From an uncultured Sulfurovum sp. (GTDB lineage Bacteria > Campylobacterota > Campylobacteria > Campylobacterales > Sulfurovaceae), in the NCBI GenBank assembly GCA_902727905.1, contig CACVAR010000021.1, forward strand, positions 1 through 6,777: 6,777 bases of DNA, read 5' to 3'. Below are positions 1 through 5,848 of the stretch, in pieces. A model generated the notes under the pieces. The model was not told where the DNA came from. It saw only the letters and a list, made by a program, of their open reading frames with translations, and made no database searches. The translations under genes were made by a program, and so were the position numbers. Position 1 is the first letter of the stretch. The number at the start of each line of letters is the position of its first letter.

Positions 1-20
1 ACCAATTTCACCACATCCGC
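1..20 (-). tRNA. tRNA-Leu, 5' end only (truncated by window edge)
   Basis: Read on the minus strand, the first 20 bases are GCGGATGTGGTGAAATTGGT. This is the characteristic start of a bacterial tRNA-Leu: an acceptor 5' strand GCGGATG, then TG, then a D-arm starting GTGAAATTGG. The anticodon and the long variable arm lie outside the window, so the isoacceptor cannot be named. Only three bases separate its 5' end from the CCA of the upstream tRNA-Arg, so it is the last visible gene of a polycistronic tRNA transcript that must be cut apart by RNase P and 3' nucleases. Confidence 0.88.
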
Positions 21-23
21 ATG

Positions 24-100
24 TGGTACACCCGTTAGGATTCGAACCTAAGACCCTCGCCTTAGAAGGGCGATGCTCTATCCAGCTGAGCTACGAGTGC
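24..100 (-). tRNA. tRNA-Arg(UCU)
   Basis: A complete 77-nt cloverleaf is present with the CCA end encoded (24-26) and A73 at 27. The anticodon stem TCGCC/GGCGA encloses the loop CTTCTAA, giving anticodon TCT, which decodes AGA and probably AGG. A37 after U36 fits a t6A37-modified tRNA. The T-arm shows GGTTCGAATCC and the D-arm AGCTCAGCTGGATAGAGC. The acceptor stem GCACTCG/CGGGTGT opens with a G1-U72 wobble, a trait shared with the neighbouring tRNA-Arg. AGA is used often in the A/T-rich proteins of this window. It is the fourth gene of the tRNA operon. Confidence 0.97.
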
Positions 101-131
101 ACATAAATATAATAATTAAACTAATATTAAG

Positions 132-208
132 TGGTACGCCAGAGAGGACTCGAACCCCTAACCCTCAGATCCGAAGTCTGATGCTCTATCCAATTGAGCC
201 ACTAGCGC
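132..208 (-). tRNA. tRNA-Arg(UCG)
   Basis: A complete 77-nt cloverleaf is present with encoded CCA (132-134) and A73 at 135. The anticodon stem TCAGA/TCTGA encloses the loop CTTCGGA, so the anticodon is TCG (CGA codons, possibly other CGN by wobble). G37 follows G36, the pattern recognised by the m1G37 methyltransferase TrmD. The T-arm contains GGTTCGAGTCC. The acceptor stem GCGCTAG/CTGGCGT also starts with a G1-U72 wobble. The gap to the next tRNA is 31 A/T-rich bases with no promoter apparent, which supports co-transcription. Confidence 0.97.
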
Positions 209-243
209 TTCTTTATTTGGGTGGTTAACTACTTAATTAATAA

Positions 244-320
244 TGGGGTAGGCGACGGGGCTCGAACCCGCGACAACCTGTGCCACAAACAGGTGCTCTA
301 CCAACTGAACTACGCCTACC
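244..320 (-). tRNA. tRNA-His(GUG)
   Basis: A complete tRNA has the anticodon stem CCTGT/ACAGG around the loop TTGTGGC, giving anticodon GTG. Histidine identity is confirmed by C73 (position 247) opposite an extra G at -1 (position 320). This G-1/C73 pair is the hallmark recognised by histidyl-tRNA synthetase. The acceptor stem is GTAGGCG/CGCCTAC and the CCA is encoded at 244-246. The span given includes G-1. It is the second gene of the array, 48 bases downstream of tRNA-Pro. Confidence 0.97.
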
Positions 321-368
321 ATGGTTGTTTAATTTAACTATTACATTGAAATTTTAAATATCTTAAAG

Positions 369-445
369 TGGTCGGAGTGAAAGGACTCGAACCTTCGACC
401 CCCTGGTCCCAAACCAGGTGCGCTACCAGACTGCGCTACACTCCG
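369..445 (-). tRNA. tRNA-Pro(UGG)
   Basis: A complete 77-nt tRNA has acceptor stem CGGAGTG/CACTCCG with the C1-G72 pair typical of bacterial proline tRNAs, A73, and encoded CCA at 369-371. The anticodon loop TTTGGGA gives anticodon TGG, which can read all CCN codons when U34 is modified. G36-G37 fits m1G37 modification. It is the promoter-proximal gene of the Pro-His-Arg-Arg-Leu array. A plus-strand reading across it gives the familiar spurious peptide beginning MVGVKGLEPSTPWSQTRC, which is a tRNA shadow and not a gene. Confidence 0.97.
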
Positions 446-458
446 AAAATTGTTTTAA

Positions 459-475
459 CAGATAAACTCTATCTG
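459..475 (-). promoter_or_regulatory. small hairpin in the tRNA operon leader
   Basis: A 6-bp inverted repeat CAGATA/TATCTG with a 5-nt loop lies 13 bases before the 5' end of tRNA-Pro and downstream of the expected transcription start. On the minus-strand RNA it would form a leader hairpin followed by TTAAAACAATTTT. It may help leader folding or processing. It is too weak, and lacks a U-run, to call as a terminator. The role is inferred; only the inverted repeat is seen. Confidence 0.35.
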
Positions 476-488
476 AAAAAGGAATGCA

Positions 489-517
489 ATTATAGGCAAA
501 AAGTTTTTAGATGTCAA
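489..517 (-). promoter_or_regulatory. consensus sigma-70 promoter of the tRNA operon
   Basis: On the minus strand there is a perfect -35 TTGACA (512-517), a 17-bp spacer and a perfect -10 TATAAT (489-494). Transcription should start near 482 and run into tRNA-Pro about 37 bases later. All six bases of both hexamers match consensus at ideal spacing. That fits a stable-RNA operon, which needs very high initiation. No comparable promoter is apparent between the tRNAs, so this one probably drives the whole array. Confidence 0.88.
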
Positions 518-538
518 GAGTTATTAAAGGATTTAATT

Positions 539-557
539 AAAAAAAGCTATTTAGCTT
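539..557 (-). terminator. intrinsic terminator of the lipoprotein gene
   Basis: On the minus strand, AAGCT-AAAT-AGCTT (544-557) forms a 5-bp stem, or 6-bp with a tight loop, directly followed by seven T residues (539-545, two of which overlap the stem). It overlaps the TAA stop of the lipoprotein gene. The stem is short and A/U-rich, so termination may be partial. The location between this gene and the tRNA promoter at 489-517 is what a terminator would occupy. Confidence 0.55.
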
Positions 558-1110
558 AAAAAATTGCTTTTTCGGAAACTTTTACATATTCTGTTATTAG
601 ACCATTATTATTTTCGTAAATTGAAACTATTCCTTCATTATATCCATAGTAAAATTCTTGATAAGTACCACTTTTTAGTGTACATGCTACTTGAATTACA
701 TTATGAAAAATTGAGTTTTTATTTTGGTAAGTATCGTAAAACCTTTCAAGACTACAAAGTTGAATACTAGGTGATTGAAATATACCTTTATCGCTTAATT
801 GAAGAAATCTGATGATGTTGGTACTTCCATTAGGTTCATTCATAAGTATTTGACTTGAGTTGAGAAGTAGTGTGGTCAAGCCAAAACTACTTTGTCGTTC
901 ATATTGAGTACCAAATTGACGATGCGTTTCTATGTAAAAGTCAGTTTTTAAGTTGTTTTCATAAACATCATACTCCACTTCATAACTTGATGCAGATGTC
1001 ATATAGTCCCACATGTCAAATCCTCGGTTTGGATCTATACCTGCTTCTGTACCACAAGCACTCAGAAAGAACAAAGAAAAAGATAAAATAGTTTTTTTTA
1101 GTATATTCAT
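556..1110 (-). CDS. small lipoprotein of unknown function
   Basis: The predicted protein has 184 residues. The N-terminus MNILKK plus a hydrophobic stretch (7-18) and the lipobox L16-S17-A18-C19 form a type II (lipoprotein) signal peptide, with Cys19 as the lipidated residue. Gly follows the Cys rather than Asp, so outer-membrane sorting by Lol is likely under the E. coli rule. The mature part is rich in Tyr, Asn and aromatic residues with alternating polar and hydrophobic segments (44-65, 139-178), suggesting beta structure. Two further cysteines, C119 and C143, could form a disulfide in the periplasm. I do not recognise the family. The start is supported by AAAGGA at 1119-1124, 8 bases before the ATG. 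It lies 55 bp after comM on the same strand, has its own promoter candidate, and is followed by a terminator, so it is probably a single-gene unit. Confidence 0.85.
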   Translation of the reverse strand: MNILKKTILSFSLFFLSACGTEAGIDPNRGFDMWDYMTSASSYEVEYDVYENNLKTDFYIETHRQFGTQYERQSSFGLTTLLLNSSQILMNEPNGSTNIIRFLQLSDKGIFQSPSIQLCSLERFYDTYQNKNSIFHNVIQVACTLKSGTYQEFYYGYNEGIVSIYENNNGLITEYVKVSEKAIF

Positions 1111-1138
1111 TTTATGAGTCCTTTAATTGTTCTATTTT

Positions 1139-1165
1139 ATTATAGGATTGTGTCATAGTTGTGAA
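1139..1165 (-). promoter_or_regulatory. likely promoter of the lipoprotein gene
   Basis: On the minus strand, TATAAT (1139-1144) matches the -10 consensus perfectly. TTCACA (1160-1165), one mismatch from TTGACA, lies 15 bp upstream, which is shorter than the usual 16-18. The element fills the 55-bp gap after the comM stop codon. A start near 1132 would give a leader of roughly 20 bases carrying the AAAGGA ribosome site. The short spacer is the main doubt. Confidence 0.5.
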
Positions 1166-2764
1166 TTATCGTCTTCTATAAGAGAGTGCTTCTAAAAGAT
1201 GTTTCTTTTCTATTTGTTCAGTCTGTTCTATATCTGCTATAGTACGAGCTACTTTTTTAATTGAGTTGATACTTCTATGAGACAATGCAAAACGTTCAAT
1301 GGCTGAAAAAAGAATTTTTTGAGCTTGGCTATCTAGTTGACAAAACTTTTCTATTTCTTCTTCCTTCATTTTTCCATTTAAATTACTTTGATCCCTTTTC
1401 ATTTGTGCCTTGAAAGCAGTATTAACAATGACTTTTAGTTCTTGGGACGTGTAATTCATTTCATCATGCATGTTAATCTCTTGCATAACTACAAACAAGT
1501 CTATCCTATCTAGAAAGGGGTCTGAGAGTCTGTTCTTGTATCTTTTGACTTCTATTTCTGAACAACGACAAGATTTTTTCTTAGATAGAGCATTACCACA
1601 TGGACAAGGATTCATGGCTGCTACAAACATAAGGTCTGCTTCATATTCAATTTTTGAATTTACACGTGAGATATTGACCCGTTTGTCTTGTAAGGGTTCG
1701 CGTAAAGCTTCCAAAATATTTTTTGAAAAGTGTGGAAGTTCATCAAAAAACAGTATGCCATTATGTGCTAAAGCGACTTCACCAATACGTGCTTTGTGAG
1801 ACCCACCACCAAATATAGACGCTGAAGTTGCTGTATGGTGAGGAGAACGCATGGGACGCTTGGCTTTGAAGTCTGGTATGGTTCCATCTAGAAATTGATG
1901 TTTGGCGATACTTAACATTTCGAGTTCTAGCAAAGGGGGTAAAATATCTTTTAAGCGTTTAGCAATCATACTTTTACCACAACCAGGATTCCCTTCCATC
2001 ATGAAGTTGTGCATTCCAGCTGCTGCTATGAGAGCTGCTCTTTTTGCTATGGTTTGTCCTTTAACATCAGCAAAATCAGATTCTATATCATTAGAGTCGT
2101 AAAAAGTTTTGTTATTAATTTCTATTTTATTTGCTTTATAATTGAATTGCGTAGTTGAAGCTTTAAATTCTTTGTTTTTGAGTAGCTTAATAGCCTCAGA
2201 TAGGGTTTCGACAGCTATAAAATCTACATTTGTAATATGACTTAGGTGTGACATTGCCACTTTAGGTACAATGGCACGTTTAAGTAGACCCTGCTCTTTG
2301 AGTGAAAGAATAATGGGAAACAGTGTTGATGACGATTTTACTTTACCATCAAGTCCTAATTCTCCAAAGACAAATAGACCTTCCTCGTTGATTTCTTCTT
2401 TATTTAAAGCGTTTAATAAAGCAATGGACAAATCAAAGTGTGTACCTGACTTTTTAATGTCTGAAGGGCTTAGGTTAATCGTAATTTTAAGTGGAGGAAA
2501 AACAAAGTCGTTGGTTAGTAGGGCAGACTTGACACGCTCTTTTGCCTCTTGAATATCTGATGAAACTAAACCAACTACTGAAAAACCAGGTAATCCTTTA
2601 GTAAAGGTTGCTTCTACTTCTATGGTCTTTGCTGATAAACCATCTAGGGTGGCACAGGTTAAATAGTTAACAATATTCTTCTTTTTAGTTTTTCTTATAG
2701 GACGCTTTTTAAGTGTAATATTATCGTTTGGTGGAAGTTTACCACTATGATTATTTTGGCTCAT
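1166..2764 (-). CDS. comM: ComM/YifB-family Mg-chelatase-like AAA+ ATPase
   Basis: This 532-residue protein has the full YifB/ComM layout. An N-terminal Lon-protease-like ChlI domain (about 35-200) includes KGLPGFSVVGL (56-66) and the NLSPSDIKKSGTHFDL stretch (97-112). The FADVKGQ linker (231-237) is followed by the AAA+ core: Walker A GNPGCGKS (258-265), RSPHHTATSASIFGGG (306-321), Walker B GILFFDE (336-342) and MNPCPCG (384-390). Four cysteines, C387, C389, C399 and C401, form a CxC-x9-CxC set that could bind zinc. LSDPFLDRIDL (413-423) and the C-terminal Mg-chelatase domain (to 532) complete it. In Vibrio cholerae, ComM is a hexameric helicase promoting branch migration during natural transformation. 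It is slightly longer than usual because of a basic extension (1-33) containing KKRPIRKTKKK. No other ATG, GTG or TTG lies before the conserved domain, and an in-frame stop sits three codons upstream, so the start is fixed although no Shine-Dalgarno is visible. Confidence 0.95.
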   Translation of the reverse strand: MSQNNHSGKLPPNDNITLKKRPIRKTKKKNIVNYLTCATLDGLSAKTIEVEATFTKGLPGFSVVGLVSSDIQEAKERVKSALLTNDFVFPPLKITINLSPSDIKKSGTHFDLSIALLNALNKEEINEEGLFVFGELGLDGKVKSSSTLFPIILSLKEQGLLKRAIVPKVAMSHLSHITNVDFIAVETLSEAIKLLKNKEFKASTTQFNYKANKIEINNKTFYDSNDIESDFADVKGQTIAKRAALIAAAGMHNFMMEGNPGCGKSMIAKRLKDILPPLLELEMLSIAKHQFLDGTIPDFKAKRPMRSPHHTATSASIFGGGSHKARIGEVALAHNGILFFDELPHFSKNILEALREPLQDKRVNISRVNSKIEYEADLMFVAAMNPCPCGNALSKKKSCRCSEIEVKRYKNRLSDPFLDRIDLFVVMQEINMHDEMNYTSQELKVIVNTAFKAQMKRDQSNLNGKMKEEEIEKFCQLDSQAQKILFSAIERFALSHRSINSIKKVARTIADIEQTEQIEKKHLLEALSYRRR

Positions 2765-2775
2765 AAGTAATTATC

Positions 2776-2796
2776 ACATAAAAAAATATTTTATGT
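2776..2796. repeat. A/T-rich inverted repeat over the comM -10 region
   Basis: ACATAAAA (2776-2783) and its exact complement TTTTATGT (2789-2796) are separated by 5 bases. The repeat begins 11 bases upstream of the comM start codon and covers its candidate -10 element. Perfect 8-bp arms could be an operator half-site pair, but A/T-rich palindromes arise easily by chance in this composition. Confidence 0.35.
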
Positions 2797-2810
2797 TTTA
2801 AATATGTCAA
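2783..2810 (-). promoter_or_regulatory. candidate comM promoter
   Basis: On the minus strand a perfect -35 TTGACA (2805-2810) is followed after 16 bp by TATTTT (2783-2788), a 4-of-6 match to the -10. Transcription would begin near 2776, leaving a leader of only about a dozen bases with no clear ribosome site. An alternative -10, TAAAAT, sits only 11 bp after the -35 and is too close. The -35 is strong evidence; the -10 is not. Confidence 0.45.
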
Positions 2811-2834
2811 ATTGTAATGTTTTTTACTAGTGAC

Positions 2835-2854
2835 TATTGAAGCACACTTCGATA
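2835..2854. repeat. imperfect inverted repeat between divergent promoters
   Basis: TATTGAAG (2835-2842) and CTTCGATA (2847-2854) form an 8-bp stem with one G-T pair around the 4-base loop CACA. It sits between the comM and gspF-like promoters, where a shared regulator could bind. It is not followed by a T-run on either strand, so it is not a terminator. The regulatory role is a guess from position. Confidence 0.3.
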
Positions 2855-2907
2855 TTAAAATGAATCTTAAAAAAATATTACTTACTCATAGCACTTTGAC
2901 GAATACA

Positions 2908-2916
2908 TGTTATAAT
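2908..2916 (+). promoter_or_regulatory. extended -10 promoter of the gspF-like gene
   Basis: TGTTATAAT (2908-2916) is a perfect -10 hexamer with an extended TGn motif. The -35 position (2888-2893, ATAGCA) matches consensus poorly, which an extended -10 can offset. Transcription would start near 2922, about 24 bases before the ATG, leaving room for the TAAGG ribosome site at 2932-2936. Confidence 0.65.
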
Positions 2917-2945
2917 CTCTATTAGTAAAAATAAGGCTTATTAAT

Positions 2946-4160
2946 ATGTTATTTAAATATAAAGGTATGACAAAACAGGGTAAAAGTGCAAAAGGTAGCA
3001 TTGAAGCCTCTAGTATGGATGAAGCAAAACAGAAATTAAAATCACAAGGTATTTTTTATCAAGATATTTCTGAAACTTCCCAAATTACCATGAAGAACTT
3101 TTCTAAACGGGAAATGCCAGGACCACTACTCTCTTCTTTCGCTAAAGAACTCTCTTCTTACTTGAACTCTGGTATGGCAGTACTTACAGCCATAAAACTT
3201 ATAGAGGGTCAACATGCTAAAGAGAAAAAGTATGCATCATTTTTGGCATCACTCCGAACCATGATTGAAGAGGGAAAGTCACTCTATCATGCTTTAGGTT
3301 CTCAGTCTGTCTATGCCATGCCGGATTTTTTTCTGCAAAGTATTAACGTTGCTGGGCAAAGTGGTAAGATGGTTCCGGTACTTATTCAAATGGGTTCATT
3401 TTTCTCTTCACAAGCTAAGGTGAAAAAGCAAGTAGGTAATGCTATGGCGTATCCACTATTTATTTTTATTGTTGCTATTGGTATGACAGGTTTCCTTATT
3501 GCTTTTGTTGTTCCTAAGATTACGGGAATTTTTAAAGATACAGGACAAGAGTTACCTGACATAACACAATTTGTTTTGGGTATTTCTGATTTTTTATCAG
3601 CTCATTACATAGCACTGATATTAGGCTTTGTAGGGCTTATTATTGCATTTAAATCAGCATATAAGTATTCTAAAGGCTTTAAAAGGGCTTATGATGGTTT
3701 TATGCTAAAGATGCCTGTTATTGGTGAATTGATTCAAAATCATGAACTAGGACGCTTTTCATACATTTTAGGTCTTATGCTAAACTCTGGTGTCTCTTAT
3801 GCTCATGCTGTTAAACTAGCAACCACAACGTTTTCAAATGCTGCAATGCGAGAAAGTTTTGAACGTGCATCTGAAAAAGTTATAGAAGGTAATAAACTGT
3901 CACACTCTTTACAACGTGGTAAAGGTATACTTCCAAAACGTAATTTTATGCAAGCATTAGCCTTGGGTGAAGAGTCAAGTGAAGTTGCTAGTATCTTATC
4001 CAATGTTGCAGCTTTATATCAAGAGGAGAATGATGATAAGTTAAAGTTACTTCTTTCTCTACTTGAACCATTTATGATGCTCTTTATTGGAGGCGTTGTT
4101 GGTTTAATTGTCTCTGCAATGCTTTTACCTATCTTCTCTATGAACTTAGGAGCTTCATAG
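2946..4160 (+). CDS. type II secretion/type IV pilus F-family inner-membrane platform protein (GspF/PilC-like)
   Basis: The 404-residue length is typical of GspF/PilC. Residues 1-45 form the usual N-terminal domain (FKYKGMTKQGKSAKGSIEA). The first T2SF domain (about 63-190) carries AKELSSYLNSGMAVLTAI and the AYP motif (168-170) leading into membrane helix 171-190. A second helix lies at 221-236. The second T2SF domain (about 266-390) repeats the pattern (RFSYILGLMLNSGVSYAHA). It ends in EPFMMLFIGGVVGLIVSAMLLPIF (374-397) as the last helix. These proteins sit in the inner membrane and couple an assembly ATPase to pilin or pseudopilin polymerisation. No ATPase, pilin or secretin gene is in the window, so secretion, pilus and DNA-uptake roles cannot be told apart. 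Divergence from comM makes a competence pseudopilus worth considering. TAAGG lies 9 bases before the ATG. Confidence 0.93.
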   Translation: MLFKYKGMTKQGKSAKGSIEASSMDEAKQKLKSQGIFYQDISETSQITMKNFSKREMPGPLLSSFAKELSSYLNSGMAVLTAIKLIEGQHAKEKKYASFLASLRTMIEEGKSLYHALGSQSVYAMPDFFLQSINVAGQSGKMVPVLIQMGSFFSSQAKVKKQVGNAMAYPLFIFIVAIGMTGFLIAFVVPKITGIFKDTGQELPDITQFVLGISDFLSAHYIALILGFVGLIIAFKSAYKYSKGFKRAYDGFMLKMPVIGELIQNHELGRFSYILGLMLNSGVSYAHAVKLATTTFSNAAMRESFERASEKVIEGNKLSHSLQRGKGILPKRNFMQALALGEESSEVASILSNVAALYQEENDDKLKLLLSLLEPFMMLFIGGVVGLIVSAMLLPIFSMNLGAS

Positions 4161-4176
4161 TTTATTAGACTTCTTA

Positions 4177-4185
4177 TGCTACAAT
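4177..4185 (+). promoter_or_regulatory. possible internal promoter before the RDD gene
   Basis: TGCTACAAT (4177-4185) is an extended -10-like element in the 51-bp gap between the gspF-like and RDD genes. It has one mismatch in the hexamer. No good -35 lies at proper spacing, and no terminator hairpin is visible in the gap. The RDD and MFS genes may therefore be read both from the gspF promoter and from here. Confidence 0.35.
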
Positions 4186-4197
4186 CACTTCAGAATT

Positions 4198-4205
4198 AAG
4201 AGGAG
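4198..4205 (+). promoter_or_regulatory. strong ribosome-binding site of the RDD gene
   Basis: AAGAGGAG, 6 bases before the ATG at 4212, is the strongest Shine-Dalgarno on the plus strand of this window. It fixes the start of the RDD protein. Confidence 0.75.
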
Positions 4206-4211
4206 TGATAA

Positions 4212-4727
4212 ATGGCAAAGAAACAACGTTTTAGAGATACTAAGCAAAAGAGAGAGACTAAAACCAATAAGATGGAAAAACCACGTATTCCTTTTGCCAC
4301 ATCTGGGATTAAAGCAAAAGCATTTTTAACCGATATTTTTATGTTATTAATGCCTCTATTATATATCAGTATTTATCTCATTCATGATGGGTTAGAAGAC
4401 ATTGCTAATCACCGTTTAGAAGCTTGGGCTTATGCGATGGTTCCTTTTTTATTAATCCTCACATTATTTATGTTTAAAGATGCAGGACGAACTCCTGGGG
4501 CAAGGGCGCAAAGTTTAAAGGTTATTGATTTTCATACTTTAGATAAACCCTCTCTCTTTTCAATTGTTTTTAGAAACTTTTCCCTATTATTTTCAATTTT
4601 TATTCCTATTTTTTGGCTTATTCCTTTTTTTAGAAAAGACAAGCGAATGTTACATGACTTTTTAAGTGCTACTTGTGTCATATTTGACCCTAATCCACCT
4701 AAGGAGAAAGTATTTAAAGCAGCGTAA
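4212..4727 (+). CDS. RDD-family membrane protein
   Basis: The 171-residue protein matches the RDD layout. A very basic N-terminal tail (1-27, rich in Lys and Arg) precedes three membrane segments at about 37-57, 71-88 and 118-140. The first-helix signature KAFLTD (36-41) has Lys where the family-defining Arg usually sits, with Asp41 retained. DAGRTPGARAQSLKVID (90-106) corresponds to the G-x-T-x-G-x-R loop of the family, and RMLHDFLSATCVI (145-157) to the C-terminal LHD motif. RDD proteins are often proposed to be transporters or membrane accessory proteins, and no specific substrate can be assigned here. The gene overlaps the MFS gene by one base, suggesting the two products are made together. 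Confidence 0.88.
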   Translation: MAKKQRFRDTKQKRETKTNKMEKPRIPFATSGIKAKAFLTDIFMLLMPLLYISIYLIHDGLEDIANHRLEAWAYAMVPFLLILTLFMFKDAGRTPGARAQSLKVIDFHTLDKPSLFSIVFRNFSLLFSIFIPIFWLIPFFRKDKRMLHDFLSATCVIFDPNPPKEKVFKAA

Positions 4728-5848
4728 TGCGTATTTATCTTTCGCTGTTTTATTTCTCTTATTTCTCTTTAGTAGGTGTTTATGTTATGTTTATGCCAGA
4801 GGCATTAACAGGTTTTGGCTATAGTAAGTCAGAAGTAGGAACAGTTTATGCTGTTGCACCTATTATCAGGTTTCTCCTCCCTTTTATTTTTAAATACTAT
4901 ATTAAATTAACAGCTAAAATTTATTTACTTGCCCTTTTTTTAACCTTTATTGCAAGTTTGTTATTTATAGGTACAGTACATAATTTTTACTTTCACCTTT
5001 TTTCAAATGCCATTTTAGGTGCTGCTATGGGAATTACATTACCTTATGTAGAGACCATTTCACTACAACAACTCTCTAAGAAAATGTATGGGAAGATTCG
5101 TCTTTGGGGTTCGGTAGGATTTATTTTAATTGCACTTTGGTTAGGAAAAATAGATGCTTCCCCTATAGAAATTATTTACTATTTATGTGTTACAACATTT
5201 TTCACATGGATATTTGGTTACTTTATTTTACAGTTCGATACTTATGAAGCTACAAGAGAATCAGACATAGAAAAAGGTTTTTCTTTACAACGCTATTGGG
5301 CATTCTGGGTAAGTATTTTTTTAATGCAAGTTGCTTTTGGAGGTTTTTATACGTTTTTCACTATTTATGAAGCTGAGCAGGGGGTAAGTAAGGAGATTAT
5401 TTCGTACCTTTGGTCATTTGCTGTTGTTTGTGAAATACTTATGCTGTATTTTCAAGGTCCATTATTACAACGGAACTTATTAACCCTTTTAAAGGCTGCA
5501 ACGCTTATTACAGCCTTTAGATGGTTGTTACTTTACCTTTATCCTTCATCTTTAGAAATAACCTTTTTTAGTCAATCTTTACATGCTATCTCTTTTGCAC
5601 TTTATCATACAGCTGCCATTAGCTATGTTTTCTCAATCTATACACAAAAACGTCTGGCACAACAGTTTTTTTTAGGCATTTCATTTGGTTTAGGTGGAGG
5701 AGTAGGTTCTTTGGTTTCGGGGTATATTTATGAAAGTAAGGCGTATGGGGAGTATCTCTTTTTAGTAGAGTCATTAATTACCATAGCTGCTTTTATAATG
5801 CTACTTATTCATACAAAGCGTAAAAAGGCTATTCTCTTAAAAGAGTAG
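4727..5848 (+). CDS. MFS transporter, HcaT-like (PPP/MFS_1_like family)
   Basis: The 373-residue protein is almost entirely hydrophobic, with twelve predicted helices: about 2-24, 33-53, 64-84, 87-108, 123-140, 148-168, 190-211, 222-244, 252-270, 278-302, 312-333 and 341-361. MYGKIRLWGSVGFI (120-133), between helices 4 and 5, and LHAISFALYHTAAISYV (285-301) resemble the phenylpropionate-permease (HcaT) branch of the major facilitator superfamily. Cytoplasmic loops are basic and the C-terminus ends in TKRKKAILLKE. The family includes a 3-phenylpropionate permease and many members of unknown substrate, so the substrate is not assigned. ATG overlaps the RDD stop as TAATG. The nearest Shine-Dalgarno, AAGGAG at 4701-4706, is 20 bases away, too far for normal use, so translation probably depends on coupling to the RDD gene. 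Confidence 0.9.
   Translation: MRIYLSLFYFSYFSLVGVYVMFMPEALTGFGYSKSEVGTVYAVAPIIRFLLPFIFKYYIKLTAKIYLLALFLTFIASLLFIGTVHNFYFHLFSNAILGAAMGITLPYVETISLQQLSKKMYGKIRLWGSVGFILIALWLGKIDASPIEIIYYLCVTTFFTWIFGYFILQFDTYEATRESDIEKGFSLQRYWAFWVSIFLMQVAFGGFYTFFTIYEAEQGVSKEIISYLWSFAVVCEILMLYFQGPLLQRNLLTLLKAATLITAFRWLLLYLYPSSLEITFFSQSLHAISFALYHTAAISYVFSIYTQKRLAQQFFLGISFGLGGGVGSLVSGYIYESKAYGEYLFLVESLITIAAFIMLLIHTKRKKAILLKE

Noticed and set aside
368..559. Plus-strand open frame of 63 codons across tRNA-Pro
   Set aside because: It starts on the antisense of tRNA-Pro and gives the well-known spurious peptide type MVGVKGLEPSTPWSQTRC. It has no ribosome site and overlaps the tRNA promoter and lipoprotein terminator.
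564..1091. Two plus-strand open frames (564-770, 870-1091) opposite the lipoprotein gene
   Set aside because: They lie antisense to a gene with a good signal peptide, ribosome site and terminator. Their products have no domain-like features.
1470..2552. Three plus-strand open frames opposite comM
   Set aside because: comM is conserved throughout this stretch, including Walker motifs, so these are shadows on the opposite strand.
2896..2901. TTGACG as the -35 of the gspF-like promoter
   Set aside because: It is only 9 bp from the TATAAT at 2911-2916, far too close for sigma-70. The extended TGn motif explains the promoter better.
3803..4003. Minus-strand open frame inside the gspF-like gene
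   Set aside because: It is antisense to the conserved second T2SF domain and has no supporting ribosome site or neighbour.
4701..4706. AAGGAG as the ribosome site of the MFS gene
   Set aside because: It is 20 bases before the ATG, beyond working distance. The TAATG overlap makes coupling to the RDD gene the better explanation.
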